From Saprospiraceae bacterium (GTDB taxonomy: Bacteria > Bacteroidota > Bacteroidia > Chitinophagales > Saprospiraceae), in assembly GCA_016719855.1 (NCBI GenBank), contig JADJYH010000071.1, forward strand, positions 1 to 23,131: a stretch of DNA of 23,131 nucleotides, given 5' to 3'. The first letter of the stretch is position 1. The number at the start of each line of letters is the position of its first letter. Position numbers and translations under genes: made by a program. The notes beneath the pieces were generated by a model that was not told the origin of the DNA, did no database searches, and worked only from the letters and a program-made list of their open reading frames with translations. This document shows positions 10,323 through 19,758 of the stretch, in pieces.

Positions 10323-11626
10323 ATGAAAAAACAATTACTCCTCCTCGCAACGGCCATTTTCATGGCAACATTTACCCTCAAAGCCCAGGTGGCACCGACC
10401 ATCGTGGGAGCGGGCTTCGTCAACGGCCTCATCGGCATTGAAGTGGACAGCGTTGGCAACCTCTGGGTTGCTGAAACTGGTAACGGCAACGACGATGGGC
10501 GCATTACCATCATTGCACAGGACGGTTTGCAGACCACCTTCATGACTGGGCTTCCCAGCTCACTGAACCCCTTGACAGGTGAAATCGCCGGGCCAGCCCG
10601 CACCCTTCAGTTGCCCAACAACAAAGTGATGGTAATCGTGGGCGAAGGCACGCACACGCAGGCCGAGGCGCTGCTGATCGTGGACAAAACAAACTTCAAC
10701 CCGAGCACTCCGCTCACACTTGCAAATGTGGAGGAGACCATCAAAATCGGTGACTTTGTTCATGCTCAGGGCTTTGCACAGAGCAATCCATACAACCTCA
10801 CCTGGGATGCGAATGGCAACTTGCTGATAGCCGATGCAGGTGGCAACTCCATCGTTAAACGGGACCAAGTGACCGGCAATTTGAGCATCGTGGCCACTTT
10901 GGCCCCATTCCCAAACCCCCTGCCTTTTGGCCCGCCGTTCGTTGACCCCGTGCCGACGGACATCCTGCCAAAGCGCGACGGGAGCGGCTTCTACGTCTCC
11001 CAACTCACGGGCTTCCCTTTCATCGAAGGCGCTGCAAACATCTTCAACCTCGACAATTCCGGCAACCTGACCCCGTGGCAAACGGGCTTCACCTGCCTCA
11101 CCGACATGGGCTACGACCCTGTGGACAGCAACCTCTGCGTCATGCAGTTTTCCGTTTTCGGCCAAGTGGACTCAGTGACCTTGGACTTCTTTCCCGGCAC
11201 GGGCAAGGTCATCAAGATCATGCCCAATGGCGACAAAGTGGTGATTGCCGATGGCTTCATCGGTCTAACGCCCAGCTTCACTTTCGATGCAGTGGGCGAC
11301 CTGTACGTGACCGACCTTTTCGGCTTTGTTTACAAATTCGATTTCGTGTCGGGCACGAGCGAGGCCGACAGTGCTGGCGACCAACGTGCAAGCCTTCCCC
11401 AACCCTTTCACCGACAGGGTGAGCATTGGTTTTGAACTGAAAATGCGGCTTCGGTGAAGGCGAACATCTACGACCTGAACGGCAGGCTGGTGAAGGCATT
11501 TGACGAAGAAAAATTGCCCGCAGGGCAGCAGTCACTGACGTGGGAGGCTCAAAGCGCCCAGCCCGGCATGTACATCTACCACTTGCTGGTGGACGGGCGG
11601 GAGTGGGCACTTCCAATTTGGTTTGA
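10323..11626 (+). CDS. ScyD/ScyE-like secreted beta-propeller protein with T9SS C-terminal domain (frameshifted at the end)
   Basis: A signal peptide MKKQLLLLATAIFMATFTLKA is followed by a propeller with NHL/SMP-like turns: GIEVDSVGNLWVAETGNG, NLTWDANGNLLIADAGGN and FTFDAVGDLYVTDLFGF, spaced through residues of about 35-340. The order, including TGLPSSLNPLTGEIAGPA and NNKVMVIVGEG, matches the ScyD/ScyE family. The sorting tail is out of frame after about 11370: VQAFPNPFTDRVSIGFEL, KANIYDLNGRLVKAF, QPGMYIYHLLVDGR and then EVGTSNLV at 11626. This requires breaks at about 11370, 11432 (A-run) and 11603. The open frame otherwise runs on to 11690 in a non-family sequence. ScyD/ScyE itself was named from scytonemin clusters; nothing here implies that pathway. 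A surface or released protein is inferred. Confidence 0.78.
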
Positions 11627-11696
11627 GGAGAAGGGCTTTCTTATAAAAATTGGGATTGGTTTCGAGGTCGATTTGGCAGCGCAGACTTGAGGATGC

Positions 11697-11760
11697 GAGG
11701 ATTTGAGGAATTAGATTGCAATCGGCCGAGCAACTCGAATCCTCGAATCCTCAAATCCTC
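11697..11760. terminator. Inverted repeat between convergent genes
   Basis: A perfect 13-base inverted repeat, GAGGATTTGAGGA at 11697-11709 and TCCTCAAATCCTC at 11748-11760, has further GAGGAT/CGAATCC copies inside. It lies between the plus-strand ScyD/ScyE-like gene and the minus-strand methyltransferase and overlaps the latter's stop codon. It is a likely bidirectional terminator, without a clear T-run. Confidence 0.5.
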
Positions 11761-12340
11761 CTCCTAAACGGCAACAACATCGGCACCTCCCGCTGGTATT
11801 TCCGGTAGGCTTCGCCAAATTGGGCGACCATCTTTTCCTCCTCCAACCTGCTACCGATGATGAGATAAATCGTGCTGATCAAGGCAAAGGCGAACATGGC
11901 GTCGTTTGGGAAGATGAACAGAACGCCGACGACTATTAGCAAAGTGCCAAAATAAAGCGGATGCCGCACCCGCCCGTTCAAGCCCCTGATTATCAATTTA
12001 TTGTGCATCGGCTTTTGCCCAGTTCGCAGTTGTTCCAGTCTCATGAACTCGTCGAGGTTGTACCGCTTCATCGCCCGCACTACCCATGAAATTCCAGCCA
12101 GGGCCAAGAGTATGCCAGGGTAGGGGAGTATCGGGTTGGGCGACCATATCGGCGTTTTTCGATCGTAAAATAGCGATAAAAAATGGCGGCCAACAGCACC
12201 GTGGCCAGCAGGTTGTAGCCGAGCCGGTAGTAGCGAGCCGGTACGAGCCTGTACAGTTTTGCTTTCACGCCATCGGCAGCGAGGATGCTGTGCAGGGCGT
12301 AGTAGGCTATTAATAGAAGGCTAAAATATAGTACAGGCAT
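11751..12340 (-). CDS. Isoprenylcysteine methyltransferase/NnrU-like membrane methyltransferase (one frameshift)
   Basis: About 197 residues starting at MPVLYFSLLLIAYYALHS (12340). Several membrane segments are visible: the N-terminal one, YNLLATVLLAAIFYR, ILLALAGISWVV and LYFGTLLIVVGVLFIF. The C-terminal block RGLNGRVRHPLYFG and, further on, SRLEEEKMVAQFGEAYRKYQ then VPMLLPF is the signature of the ICMT/PEMT/NnrU superfamily of integral membrane methyltransferases that use S-adenosylmethionine. One frameshift at about 12165 joins the two halves (the second reads TPIWSPNPILPYPGILLALAG). The natural substrate in bacteria is generally unknown. It converges with the ScyD/ScyE-like gene. Confidence 0.78.
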
Positions 12341-12417
12341 GTTGTTGTAAATTCTAAGTGGCAAAAATAAGCTTTTCCGTTGCCCTTTGCCCGCCACCCT
12401 AAGAAATCTCCACCGCT

Positions 12418-12609
12418 ATTGTTGGGCACACTGGAGGCAGATGAAACCGAGTTTGTGGACCAATATTTCGCCGCCCGGCGAATCCAGCGCACAGGCATCT
12501 GCCAGGGAACGCCACCGACACCGAACACTGAGCTGACCGAGAACCTTGCTTCCATCATTGAATCCATGCAAACGGAACCCGTTCCTGTTCCGACGGAGAA
12601 TGGGGTGAC
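12418..12609 (+). pseudogene. Truncated duplicate of the 3' end of the helical gene at 16581-17349
   Basis: 12418-12609 aligns without gaps to 17151-17342, with about 8 differences that I counted by eye. It encodes the same C-terminal region (GTLEADETEFVDQYFAARR, then IQRTGI, then PPTPNTELTENLA, then IIESMQTEPVPVPTENGVT). The homologous N-terminal part is missing. The frame then runs into unrelated sequence and stops at 12733. A second stretch matching the original's downstream terminator region lies near 13824-13870. Confidence 0.85.
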
Positions 12610-12800
12610 ACCTCTCAAGCCGCAACCAAAGCCATTTGATAGCCAAGAAGTTGTCAACGAGCAGTGTCGTTCATTGATTGGGAGGTATTGTGGCCAGCGG
12701 AACACCTGCGACAACGGGTTTGTGTTTTGCTGAAAAGCAGGGTTTAGCCAAATCCAGACGGCAACTTCAAGCCGCCGCCCGAGCTGGGATGTTTATGGGC

Positions 12801-13727
12801 TTACACCAACGTGGCCAATATGCCAAAGCAGGCTTTTACGATAAACAGGCCATCAATCACCACCAGGTAATACAGCAAGGTTCTTCTTTTCCGAAAGGAC
12901 CTGGCCGCTGCCAGCAGCAAAAAAAAGGGAATCATCATAAGTGCCATTTTCAACAGGCTGAAGTCGTGGGTGACCGCATAGGAAAGGAAGGTGAGCAAAC
13001 CCAGGAGCGTCAGCGGAACCACCACATACAATATCGTTTTGCGCAACCCGAATTTTACCACCAAGGTATTGAGTTGGTTCCGGCTGTCGGCCTCATAGTC
13101 CTTGATGTCGAACATGATGGCGAGCATGGAAACGAACATAAAGGTCTTTAGGAACAACAAACCGGCCTGGAAGGTCAGCTCATAAAGGTCATCATGCAAC
13201 AGGTTGTGGTACAGTATCGGGTACACATTGGCCACGCCTGCCCAGACGAAGCCGATGACGAAGGGTTTCAGCCAGCCTATTTGCCGCAGGTTGCGCTTTC
13301 TGGATAGAAAATTGGCACCATAATACATGCCACCTGCCACCGGGAACACCAACAACAGCAACCACTCCACGCTCCCAGGGTTTCTTATCGCCCGGCCATG
13401 CTGCATGAACAACAAGGCCAGTAAAAGCATCAAGGCCATCGTCAGTACCCACTGGCTCCGCACGACCCAGCCATGGTGGCGCCTATACCATAGCGCCCGT
13501 GGATTTTCACTGGGGGCATTGTTTTTCCGGGCATACGGATAATTGTAAAAAAGCACCGTGGCTACAAACGCAAGCATATAAACAAGCGGGCCATCATAAG
13601 GTAGCTTCAACTGCACGGCAGTTTCCAGCATGATGGCCACGGCGCAAATGCCATAAAAATAATTGCCGTAAAAAATCAATTCGGCTACCTGCTGAAACCC
13701 CGATTTTGCTTGCCGGTGCTCTTTCAT
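12801..13727 (-). CDS. UbiA-like membrane prenyltransferase family protein
   Basis: An open frame of 308 residues with no frameshift and about eight hydrophobic segments. The aspartate motif FDIKDYEAD (a D-x2-D-x3-D form in MLAIMFDIKDYEADSRN) matches the second Asp-rich loop of UbiA enzymes, which attach a polyprenyl chain to an acceptor in quinone, lipid or pigment synthesis. The first loop, normally NDxxDxxxD, reads LFYNYPYARKNN and has no Asp pair, as in a divergent Bacteroidota subgroup I believe is related. The acceptor cannot be told. Its stop is about 190 bases from the duplicate fragment at 12418-12609. The start at 13727 is the ATG of MKEHRQAKSG. Confidence 0.8.
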   Translation of the reverse strand: MKEHRQAKSGFQQVAELIFYGNYFYGICAVAIMLETAVQLKLPYDGPLVYMLAFVATVLFYNYPYARKNNAPSENPRALWYRRHHGWVVRSQWVLTMALMLLLALLFMQHGRAIRNPGSVEWLLLLVFPVAGGMYYGANFLSRKRNLRQIGWLKPFVIGFVWAGVANVYPILYHNLLHDDLYELTFQAGLLFLKTFMFVSMLAIMFDIKDYEADSRNQLNTLVVKFGLRKTILYVVVPLTLLGLLTFLSYAVTHDFSLLKMALMMIPFFLLLAAARSFRKRRTLLYYLVVIDGLFIVKACFGILATLV

Positions 13728-13823
13728 TTTCCTATGATTAAAACCGCTTGTCCTATTTCAAACGTACAGAACGCCCTTCCGCTTTATAATGTTTTTGTAA
13801 TGCAGCGGAAGCAGGGTTGTTAT

Positions 13824-13870
13824 TTGGATGATAGATGGCCAGCGGGTGGTCGGGGCTTTGTGTTTTGGTG
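13824..13870 (+). repeat. Partial copy of the helical gene's terminator region
   Basis: TTGGATGATA and GGGTGGTCGGGGCTTTGT occur here in the same order as in 17359-17410, but the left stem arm is largely lost. Only the right half of the hairpin remains, so a functional terminator is unlikely. It lies about 1.2 kb beyond the duplicate gene fragment at 12418-12609, with UbiA between them. Confidence 0.55.
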
Positions 13871-13901
13871 GAGCGATTCAAACTACGAACTCACGTTTGT
13901 T

Positions 13902-14594
13902 TTAAGATTTCATTTCAGCTACTTTTATTCCTTTAATAATAAGCCATAAGCTCATAGAAGTTTCTCCGATAAAAGCGGGAAGTAAAACATAAGGGAATAG
14001 ATGTGCAGCGAAGTGCGGAAAAAGAAACCACCCAAGACTATTGATTAGATAACCTACACCTGCCAAGGTATAAATAATGCCCAATATTCGGGGAAGGAAA
14101 TTAGACTTATAGACAAGGTATCCAATAATTGGAAAATAAAAGGCGAATAAAAAAAGGCTGATGTTATAGCCCTGTGATTGCAAATTGAGAAAAAACAGCG
14201 AAAGTGTCTGTAACTGCTCAATGGTAAAGGTGTCTTGATAACTGGTATTGTGCAAGAGCAATAAAGGTGCAAGTTGATTGAGCAAATTGAGAGCCATAAC
14301 GGCAGTAGCTACGATGGAGAAAATTAGGGCAAGCAAAGAAATGTTTTTGTTCACTGGCTTGAACAAGGTATAGAAAATGAGTGACAAAAAAGTACCGCAG
14401 AGAATAACGAGAAGGTCAGCGACAACCCCAAAACGATACATTTGTTCGGAAGCCAAGATGTTTTGAGCAGTGGCTACCGCATCACCATAAACGGTTAATC
14501 CTCCTCTAACGAATGCTTCAGCGAATCCGCCTGCAATTATCGTAATCAAGTAAAGATACCCCGCTGCTTTCCCTAATTTGTTGTTCGAAATCAT
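13902..14594 (-). CDS. DUF4386 domain membrane protein
   Basis: An open frame of 230 residues with no frameshift. Six or so hydrophobic segments are visible: LYLITIIAGGFAEAFV, then VVADLLVILCGTFLSLIFYTLF, NISLLALIFSIVATAVMAL, ISLFLFAFYFPIIGYLVY, ILGIIYTLAGVGYLI and YVLLPAFIGETSMSLWLII. DUF4386 features include GKAAGYLYL near the start, ATAQNILASEQMYRFGV, LFKPVN, and the C-terminal GETSMSLWLIIKGIK. The function of the family is unknown. A partner paralogue lies 5' on the same strand at about 14870-15505. Confidence 0.9.
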   Translation of the reverse strand: MISNNKLGKAAGYLYLITIIAGGFAEAFVRGGLTVYGDAVATAQNILASEQMYRFGVVADLLVILCGTFLSLIFYTLFKPVNKNISLLALIFSIVATAVMALNLLNQLAPLLLLHNTSYQDTFTIEQLQTLSLFFLNLQSQGYNISLFLFAFYFPIIGYLVYKSNFLPRILGIIYTLAGVGYLINSLGWFLFPHFAAHLFPYVLLPAFIGETSMSLWLIIKGIKVAEMKS

Positions 14595-14699
14595 TTTATT
14601 TAATTTGTCTGATGTGAATTAATCATTTTTGGCTCATGTCGGCTTCAAGTGAAAGCCAAGCGGTTTGGGCGGTGCTAGGGGATGATTGAGAATAATCGT

Positions 14700-14860
14700 C
14701 ATCGGGCACTGTATCTGGCAAATTTTACCCATCGGAAGTTCATCGGCAGATGCCGTTGAGGGGGTTTAATTTTCTACAAAGATGTCGTCCCGATGGGGAT
14801 ACCAACCTACAGCGTGAAAGAATCTTGACGACCTGTTGGTGAAGAATGATTGTTTTATTG
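14700..14860. repeat. Intergenic repeat-like sequence next to the second DUF4386 gene
   Basis: The stretch carries small inverted pairs such as CCCATCGG (near 14730) and CCGATGGG (near 14792) and reads like a Bacteroidota intergenic repeat. It occupies the place where the end of the DUF4386 protein would be expected. No second copy was found in the window. Confidence 0.4.
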
Positions 14861-14865
14861 AAATT

Positions 14866-15505
14866 TCGCCTAAAGTCCAAATGGGCGTTGCAATTTTGAA
14901 GACAAGCGCTTGGTAGTTGGGAAGAAGCAGATGTGTAAAACAATGTATAATGTATGCTATGCCGTTAAGAATTAGAAATATGCCCAATATACGAGGAATA
15001 AATCCTGACTTATAAACTAAATAACCAAATGGAAAAAGCCAAAGCCCCCAGTACATTTCTAATGTAATGGTTGCGTAGTCATTTATTTTTAAAAATAACA
15101 TTGCCAAATCTTGTCGCTGACCAAGTTCGAATGTCTTCAATATTTCGCCTTTAAAAAGCATCAGGAAGTAATATTGATGGCCTCCATGAATAAACCAACA
15201 GGTATTTGAACAATGACCATTGCCACCAATAATTTAGCCTGGCGCTCGTTTACATGCCGGAACAATCGGTACAGGGTCAATCCCAATAATAACCAAATGG
15301 TACTGCTGATAATACCATTGATTATACCTGTTCGAAATAAAAACTCATTGGCAAGAACCTTAGTAGCAGTGCCAACAGGATCGCCTTGCACAATAGTCAA
15401 CGGGTTGACATACATAAGGCCATAGATGGCTGTTACTATCCAGATGAGGTACAGTAGGCCAGCAAGTCTTGCCGTCTTTTTGAGTGAGTTCATTTTGTTT
15501 TCCAT
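14866..15505 (-). CDS. Second DUF4386 domain membrane protein, frameshifted and with an atypical C-terminus
   Basis: It starts MENKMNSLKKTARLAGLLYL at 15505 and reads through ATKVLANEFLFRTGI and LYRLFRHVNERQAKLL to 15165, where one base is lost. It continues in a second frame as MLFKGEILKTFELGQRQD, GYLVYKSGFIPRILGIFLIL and TPIWTLGEISI. Its paralogue at 13902-14594 ends GETSMSLWLIIKGIK, but here the homology stops after GEISI, and the frame runs into the repeat-like sequence 14700-14860 before the stop at 14766. The natural end is therefore lost, or the rest was replaced. The family function is unknown. Confidence 0.75.
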
Positions 15506-15970
15506 TCAAGTACTTTTATTTTTTTTGACACTGATCGGATTTTCGTGCAAGTAAAGTTGAAGTTCGGCTTTTAGGTGCCCCTTTTGGTTGAGCTATCAAA
15601 ATTCATAGACCAACACCACTCAAAAGGCATTTTGATAGCCCTCAAACCTTGATAGCACGAAATTCCGAACACCCTCCAGGTTTTGTGCCGGACGATTTGA
15701 GGCTTGAATATGTTACAATCAAGGCTTGAATTTTGGCGCTTGACGGCTTAATTCTACTTTGTCATTTTAAGAAAAGCCCGAAGGGTTTAAATTTGAATAG
15801 CCCCGATGCAATCGGTGGTAAAATTCAACGAAACAACCCTGGAAGGGTTGAATTTATTGGATAGCTATACCTGCCTGCCGGTAGGCAGGGATAAAAGCCA
15901 TAGGACTTGACTATCAAGCACTTATTACCATAACTCACGTTGAAATAGGTTAAGATATTTCAGGAAGGAC
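15506..15970. other. Repeat-rich intergenic region
   Basis: No gene is seen. It holds an inverted pair at 15592-15602 (GCTATCAAAAT) and 15629-15639 (ATTTTGATAGC) with weaker arms outside. A GAATAGCCCCGATG segment near 15796 resembles the start of the inner palindrome at 3212-3448, and AACCCTGGAAGGGTT lies near 15835. CCTGCCTGCCGGTAGGCAGG at 15870-15889 is a hairpin with 7-bp arms. Confidence 0.55.
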
Positions 15971-15980
15971 ATGGCCAGTA

Positions 15981-16175
15981 AAGTTATTCTTCATGCATCA
16001 GCGCCGGGAGGGCTTCGCCAAGCAGTTATTCCACAAATTCAAGCGCCGGGAGTTCCAGACTTGCAAGTTATTCTTCATGCATCAGCACCGGGAGGGCTTC
16101 GCCAAGCAGTTATTCCACAAATTCAAGCGCCGGGGTTCCAGACTTGCAAGTTATTCTTCATGCATCAGCACCGGG
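15981..16175 (+). repeat. 84-bp tandem repeat, about 2.3 copies
   Basis: Units begin at 15982, 16066 and 16149, the last partial. The unit contains CTTCATGCATCAGC, GGGAGGGCTTCGCC and CACAAATTCAAGCGCC. The second unit is 83 bases, one A shorter. All units differ by only a few bases. Two different frames are open across it; neither product is recognised. Confidence 0.85.
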
Positions 16176-16284
16176 CAATATATTTCACCTTCGGGAGGTT
16201 TGGGCGAAGCGATACTGATAGGTATTGGTTAACCCTAACTGATTTCGAGGGCTAAAAAACGACCAACTATACTTCGACACCAAT

Positions 16285-16390
16285 AGGGTTTGTGCAAACA
16301 GGGGTTTGGGGCGCTTCACCGCCCAGCCAAGATTCCCCCTCCCTTAAACGTTCCGAGAAGCGCCGCCGAGGCCGCGGATGAGGGGCAAAT
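16285..16390. repeat. GC-rich intergenic block related to 8407-8542
   Basis: TTTGTGCAAACAGGGGTTTGGGGCG at 16289 and on, and GAGGGGCAAAT near 16380, correspond to the reverse complement of ATTTGCCCCC and CGCCCCAAACCCCTATTTGCAC in the element at 8407-8542. The interior differs, so this is a diverged copy or family member. No gene lies in it. Confidence 0.5.
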
Positions 16391-16533
16391 TATGCTGTTC
16401 AGTTCCCAAATGCAACGTTTTGTTGTGAAATGGTGAAAGCCCAATTTTATAGAAAAGCCCCAAAGCAAAACAATGAAAATGGCATCATTTATGCATTAAG
16501 AATATTTTGCAATCAATACAAAAAGCAAAACAT

Positions 16534-16564
16534 TTTCAACCCGCACTTCGCATTCGTATTTTTC
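16534..16564 (+). promoter_or_regulatory. Likely promoter of the helical gene
   Basis: TTTC at 16534-16537, then 19 bases, then TATTTTTC at 16557-16564. This matches the Bacteroidota layout TTTG-N19-TAnnTTTG, with the last G changed to C in both elements. Transcription would start about 10 bases before the ATG at 16581. Confidence 0.45.
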
Positions 16565-16580
16565 ACCAAATACCTCCATC

Positions 16581-17349
16581 ATGAATAAATCCAAAGTGAC
16601 CTGGAATGTTGACATGTTCGACCGGGTCAAGCTCGTCTGTGACGACAACATCACCATCGTTCAAAGCGTAGTGGCATTGGATGATGCGTACACCGATTTC
16701 AAGGCCAGGCTAGTTGATGTAAAAGACCGTATGGAACAGGTCACCGTAGAAGATGACGGCACGGCCGGCAACAAGGACAAAATTTGGGAAACCTTGGCCA
16801 AAAAACTAAAGGGCCTCTGCGCCTCCCTGCGGGCCTACGCCAAAAACCAGAACAACCTCGAACTGAGGGCACAGGCGAAGTACACCCCATCGGCGTTTAC
16901 CCAAGAGCGGGGCACCGATGCCATCGCACTAGGCAACCGCCTCATTGACCTGGTGAACACCCATGTGGCCAGTTTGGCCAACTACAACGTGACGCCCGCA
17001 AAACTGACCGAAGCGACCAACCTGCTGACACAACTGACCGAAGCGAATCCCAAGCCCGTGACCGAGCGTTTCCAACCTGAAAGTGCTCCGGCAGTTGCTG
17101 TTCAAGGCAGTGCGGGAAACCACGATACTGCTCAAAGACGTCGTTGACGAATTGGTGGGCACACTCGAGGCAGATGAAACCGAGTTTGTGGACCAATACT
17201 TCGCCGCCCGGCGCATCCAGCGCACAGGCATCCGCCACGAAACGCCACCGACACCGAACACTGAGCTGACCGAGAACCTTGCTACCATCATTGAATCCAT
17301 GCAAACGGAACCCGTTCCTGTTCCGACGGAGAATGGGGTGACGGTTTGA
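16581..17349 (+). CDS. Helical protein of unknown function, one frameshift
   Basis: About 256 residues after joining frames at about 17069, where one T of a TTT run appears extra; the second part begins KVLRQLLFKAVRETT. The protein is almost all alpha-helical and charged: DRVKLVCDDNITIVQSVVAL, then AKKLKGLCASLRAYA, EERGTD-like turns, LGNRLIDLVNTHVASLA and LLKDVVDELVG. It resembles a widespread Bacteroidota family of uncharacterised four-helix proteins that I know from memory but cannot name with certainty. There is no signal peptide or membrane segment. The end is ARRIQRTGIR plus a Pro/Thr-rich tail. Its 3' part is duplicated at 12418-12609. The terminator follows 20 bases after the stop. Confidence 0.75.
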
Positions 17350-17368
17350 TGCTGGCAGTTGGATGATA

Positions 17369-17408
17369 AAAGCCCCGGCCACTTTTGGGTGGTCGGGGCT
17401 TTGTTTTT
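17369..17408 (+). terminator. Strong intrinsic terminator after the helical gene
   Basis: A 14-base stem (AAAGCCCCGGCCAC with GTGGTCGGGGCTTT, one G-T pair), a 6-base loop and a GTTTTT tail lie 19 bases after the stop codon. It is a clear Rho-independent terminator. A partial copy is at 13824-13870. Confidence 0.9.
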
Positions 17409-17614
17409 GGACGGTGGATTTTAAGCTGCCACCTTGCTTCGCTTGAACAGGCCTCCTGATTGGCTCTTCCTATTATTTTGGCTTTGATAAAGTGGATTGA
17501 CTGATTTGTTTTCGCAGGCCAAAGATTTGGTGATAGGTGGTTCAAGTGGAGAAGATTTGAGGCTTAAATGCTGCTGAAAACAAACTTGCAACAACTGGAG
17601 GACAATTAAATACC

Positions 17615-19668
17615 TTATCTATACTTCAAAACCAATTCATCCTCGCATTCAAAAATATTTAAAACTCGCTTTAGTCGTCTGAATTTACCGTTATTGTCAA
17701 GGTTGCTTTCAATAAAGTAAGTATTTGAAAGCTGAAAAGGGAGTTCTCAGATTGCTTATATCGGTTGAAACTGGTAGATATTCCTTTAAATCAAGTAAGA
17801 AACAATTGTGGGTTTTCATCGAATAGGGTTTTGATAACGTGGTAGTACATTTTACTTACCTCTTGCGTGATAACCCGTTCATCCCTGAAAATAAAATACT
17901 CCAAGCTTTTATTTTTTGGGTCTTCGGCCTCGAAAATACTCATCTCATCAGAGGTATCTTCAAAGATGGCCTCAATGGATGGGTAGGGCCATATTTCAAA
18001 AAACCGCTTCACAATTAAATCAAATCGGCGATGTAATTCCATCACATTCCATTCATCAATCTTTTTAAATAGCTGTTGAGCCCACAACCTCGAATACTCA
18101 TAACCTTGCTCTTTACCATCTACGTTCATGGTCTTTTTGTCCTTGAAGGGCCGATTGCCCAAGCTCCCGTTATTGCCCTGAAAGCGTCAGGTTGGGCGAT
18201 TGTATGTAGGTATTTTTCCTTGAGCATCTTGTATTCATGCTCATCCAATTTTTTCGCTCCATTTTGGGTCGGGGTTTCTTGGGAAAATATGCTCAATCGT
18301 AATATCCTGGGTTTTCGGTCAGCACGTATTCCCTGTTGTTGTAGTTCTCCAACAATTCAAGCAGGTAAACCTTGTTCTTTGATTGGATATTATAAACGTC
18401 CTTTTCCTTCAACGCCGACTGTACTTCCTGATTGTTCGGGAAACGCTGTGTTCGGTCTTCTTCACCAAAGTCTTTTCGATGGAGGTACATAATCGCTTAA
18501 ATCCATCTCTCCATATAGTGTCATGAAGATTTTGTTCAAGGCGTTTGTCGGAAGCCCAAGGATGAAACGCCGCCATGTAAAGGATTGCACCAACTTCAAT
18601 ACCTCAATGAAGGTCGGTTTGTCAATCACCCCATTAGAGTAGTCATCATAAACAGGCATGAGGAAAGGATAGAAACATTGATTTCTAGTCGTTTCACATA
18701 GTCCAAGTGCCTTGAAATCACCTTGTCAGGTTCTTTCTCAGAGTTTATTAGCTTATTGTAATGTTTAGAGTAGTTCTTGATCTCCTCTAGAACATCATGG
18801 TAAAATGCTCGTCCCTACTCTGGAACTTGTCTTTAAACTCCTCATATACCTGACTCTTGACGGGAATCTTTTTGTTTTCAATGTCAGATAGTCTCGTATC
18901 AGGTCGGACACCCTCGATTCGTTTTTCTGTTCATCCTTGGCGTTCTGCTCTATGATATGCCAGTAATTGTTGAAAATTTCTACCTGCTTCTTCGGCTCCA
19001 AGCCCATCAAGATATAATTCCTGATAAGGTCGGCTTGTGATAGCTCCAATCCCGTCGAATTGAGGCTTTCAAAATTCGTTGAGGGTCGTCCTGCCGCGTT
19101 CAAGGAAATTTCAACAAACAACAAGCGTTTCAAACCCGTCTGAATGGTCTCAAATTTCCTTCATCAATGCGCTTGAAAAGGACACGTAATTTTCAATCAC
19201 ACGTGAAAACTCCCCGTAGTCTTCAGGTTTATTATTACTCAGGATGAATTTGAAGGCCCGTGAATTGTTGTCGGTCTGCTTGAGCTTTTGGTTGCTGTCA
19301 TCCAACGAGACAAATTTATTAATAATGTAAGTTTCATTGAGTTCGCTGGCCTTGGCCTCATCGTTGATGCTCAAAGCATATTTGAAAAGTGCCAGATAAA
19401 GTAAGGAAATGGTTGTCAAACGTTGCTGACCATCGATAATGACCAGTGGCTTGACCTCATTGGAGGTGTAAACGCCGTCATGGATGAAAACGATACTTCC
19501 AATGAAATGGGTGTCATGGTCTTGTTTGCCGCCAACTTCAAGAATGTCTTTGAATAGTTGGTTGCATTGTTGCTCAGTCCAGTCGTAATTCCGCTGATAT
19601 ACAGGAATAATGAATTGGGTTTTGTTCTGCGACAGAAAACTTTCTAATGTTAATTGATTAGCTACCAT
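17615..19668 (-). CDS. GmrSD-like DUF262 / DUF1524 protein (many frameshifts)
   Basis: About 685 residues when frames are joined. N-terminal DUF262: FIIPVYQRNYDWTEQQCNQL, HFIGSIVFI and VIIDGQQRLTTISLLYLALF. The middle part reads FESLNSTGLELSQADLIRN and YILMGLEPKKQVEIF. The C-terminal part has the DUF1524 nuclease motif ITIEHIFPQ (His in EHIFP), then NRPFKDKKTMN, and a small terminal region ending NGKFRRLKRVLNIF and ECEDELVLKYR at 17615. DUF262/DUF1524 fusions are the GmrSD-type layout of Type IV restriction nucleases that attack modified DNA; that role is inferred. At least ten single-base breaks are needed, three of them compensating within 19071-19105. The HNH gene ends 90 bases upstream on the same strand. 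Confidence 0.8.
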
Positions 19669-19758
19669 TCCAAGAGTTTTATTATTGTAATATGAATGAC
19701 GGATTTTACTTCTTCCGTTAGCGAATATTTAAAGGTTGAATGATTGTATAACATGAAT

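Noticed and set aside
12610..12733. Continuation of the duplicated gene frame to 12733
   Set aside because: Past 12609 it no longer matches the source gene and has no recognised domain.
15981..16175. CRISPR array
   Set aside because: Units are 84 bases and repeat completely, without variable spacers, and no cas gene is present.
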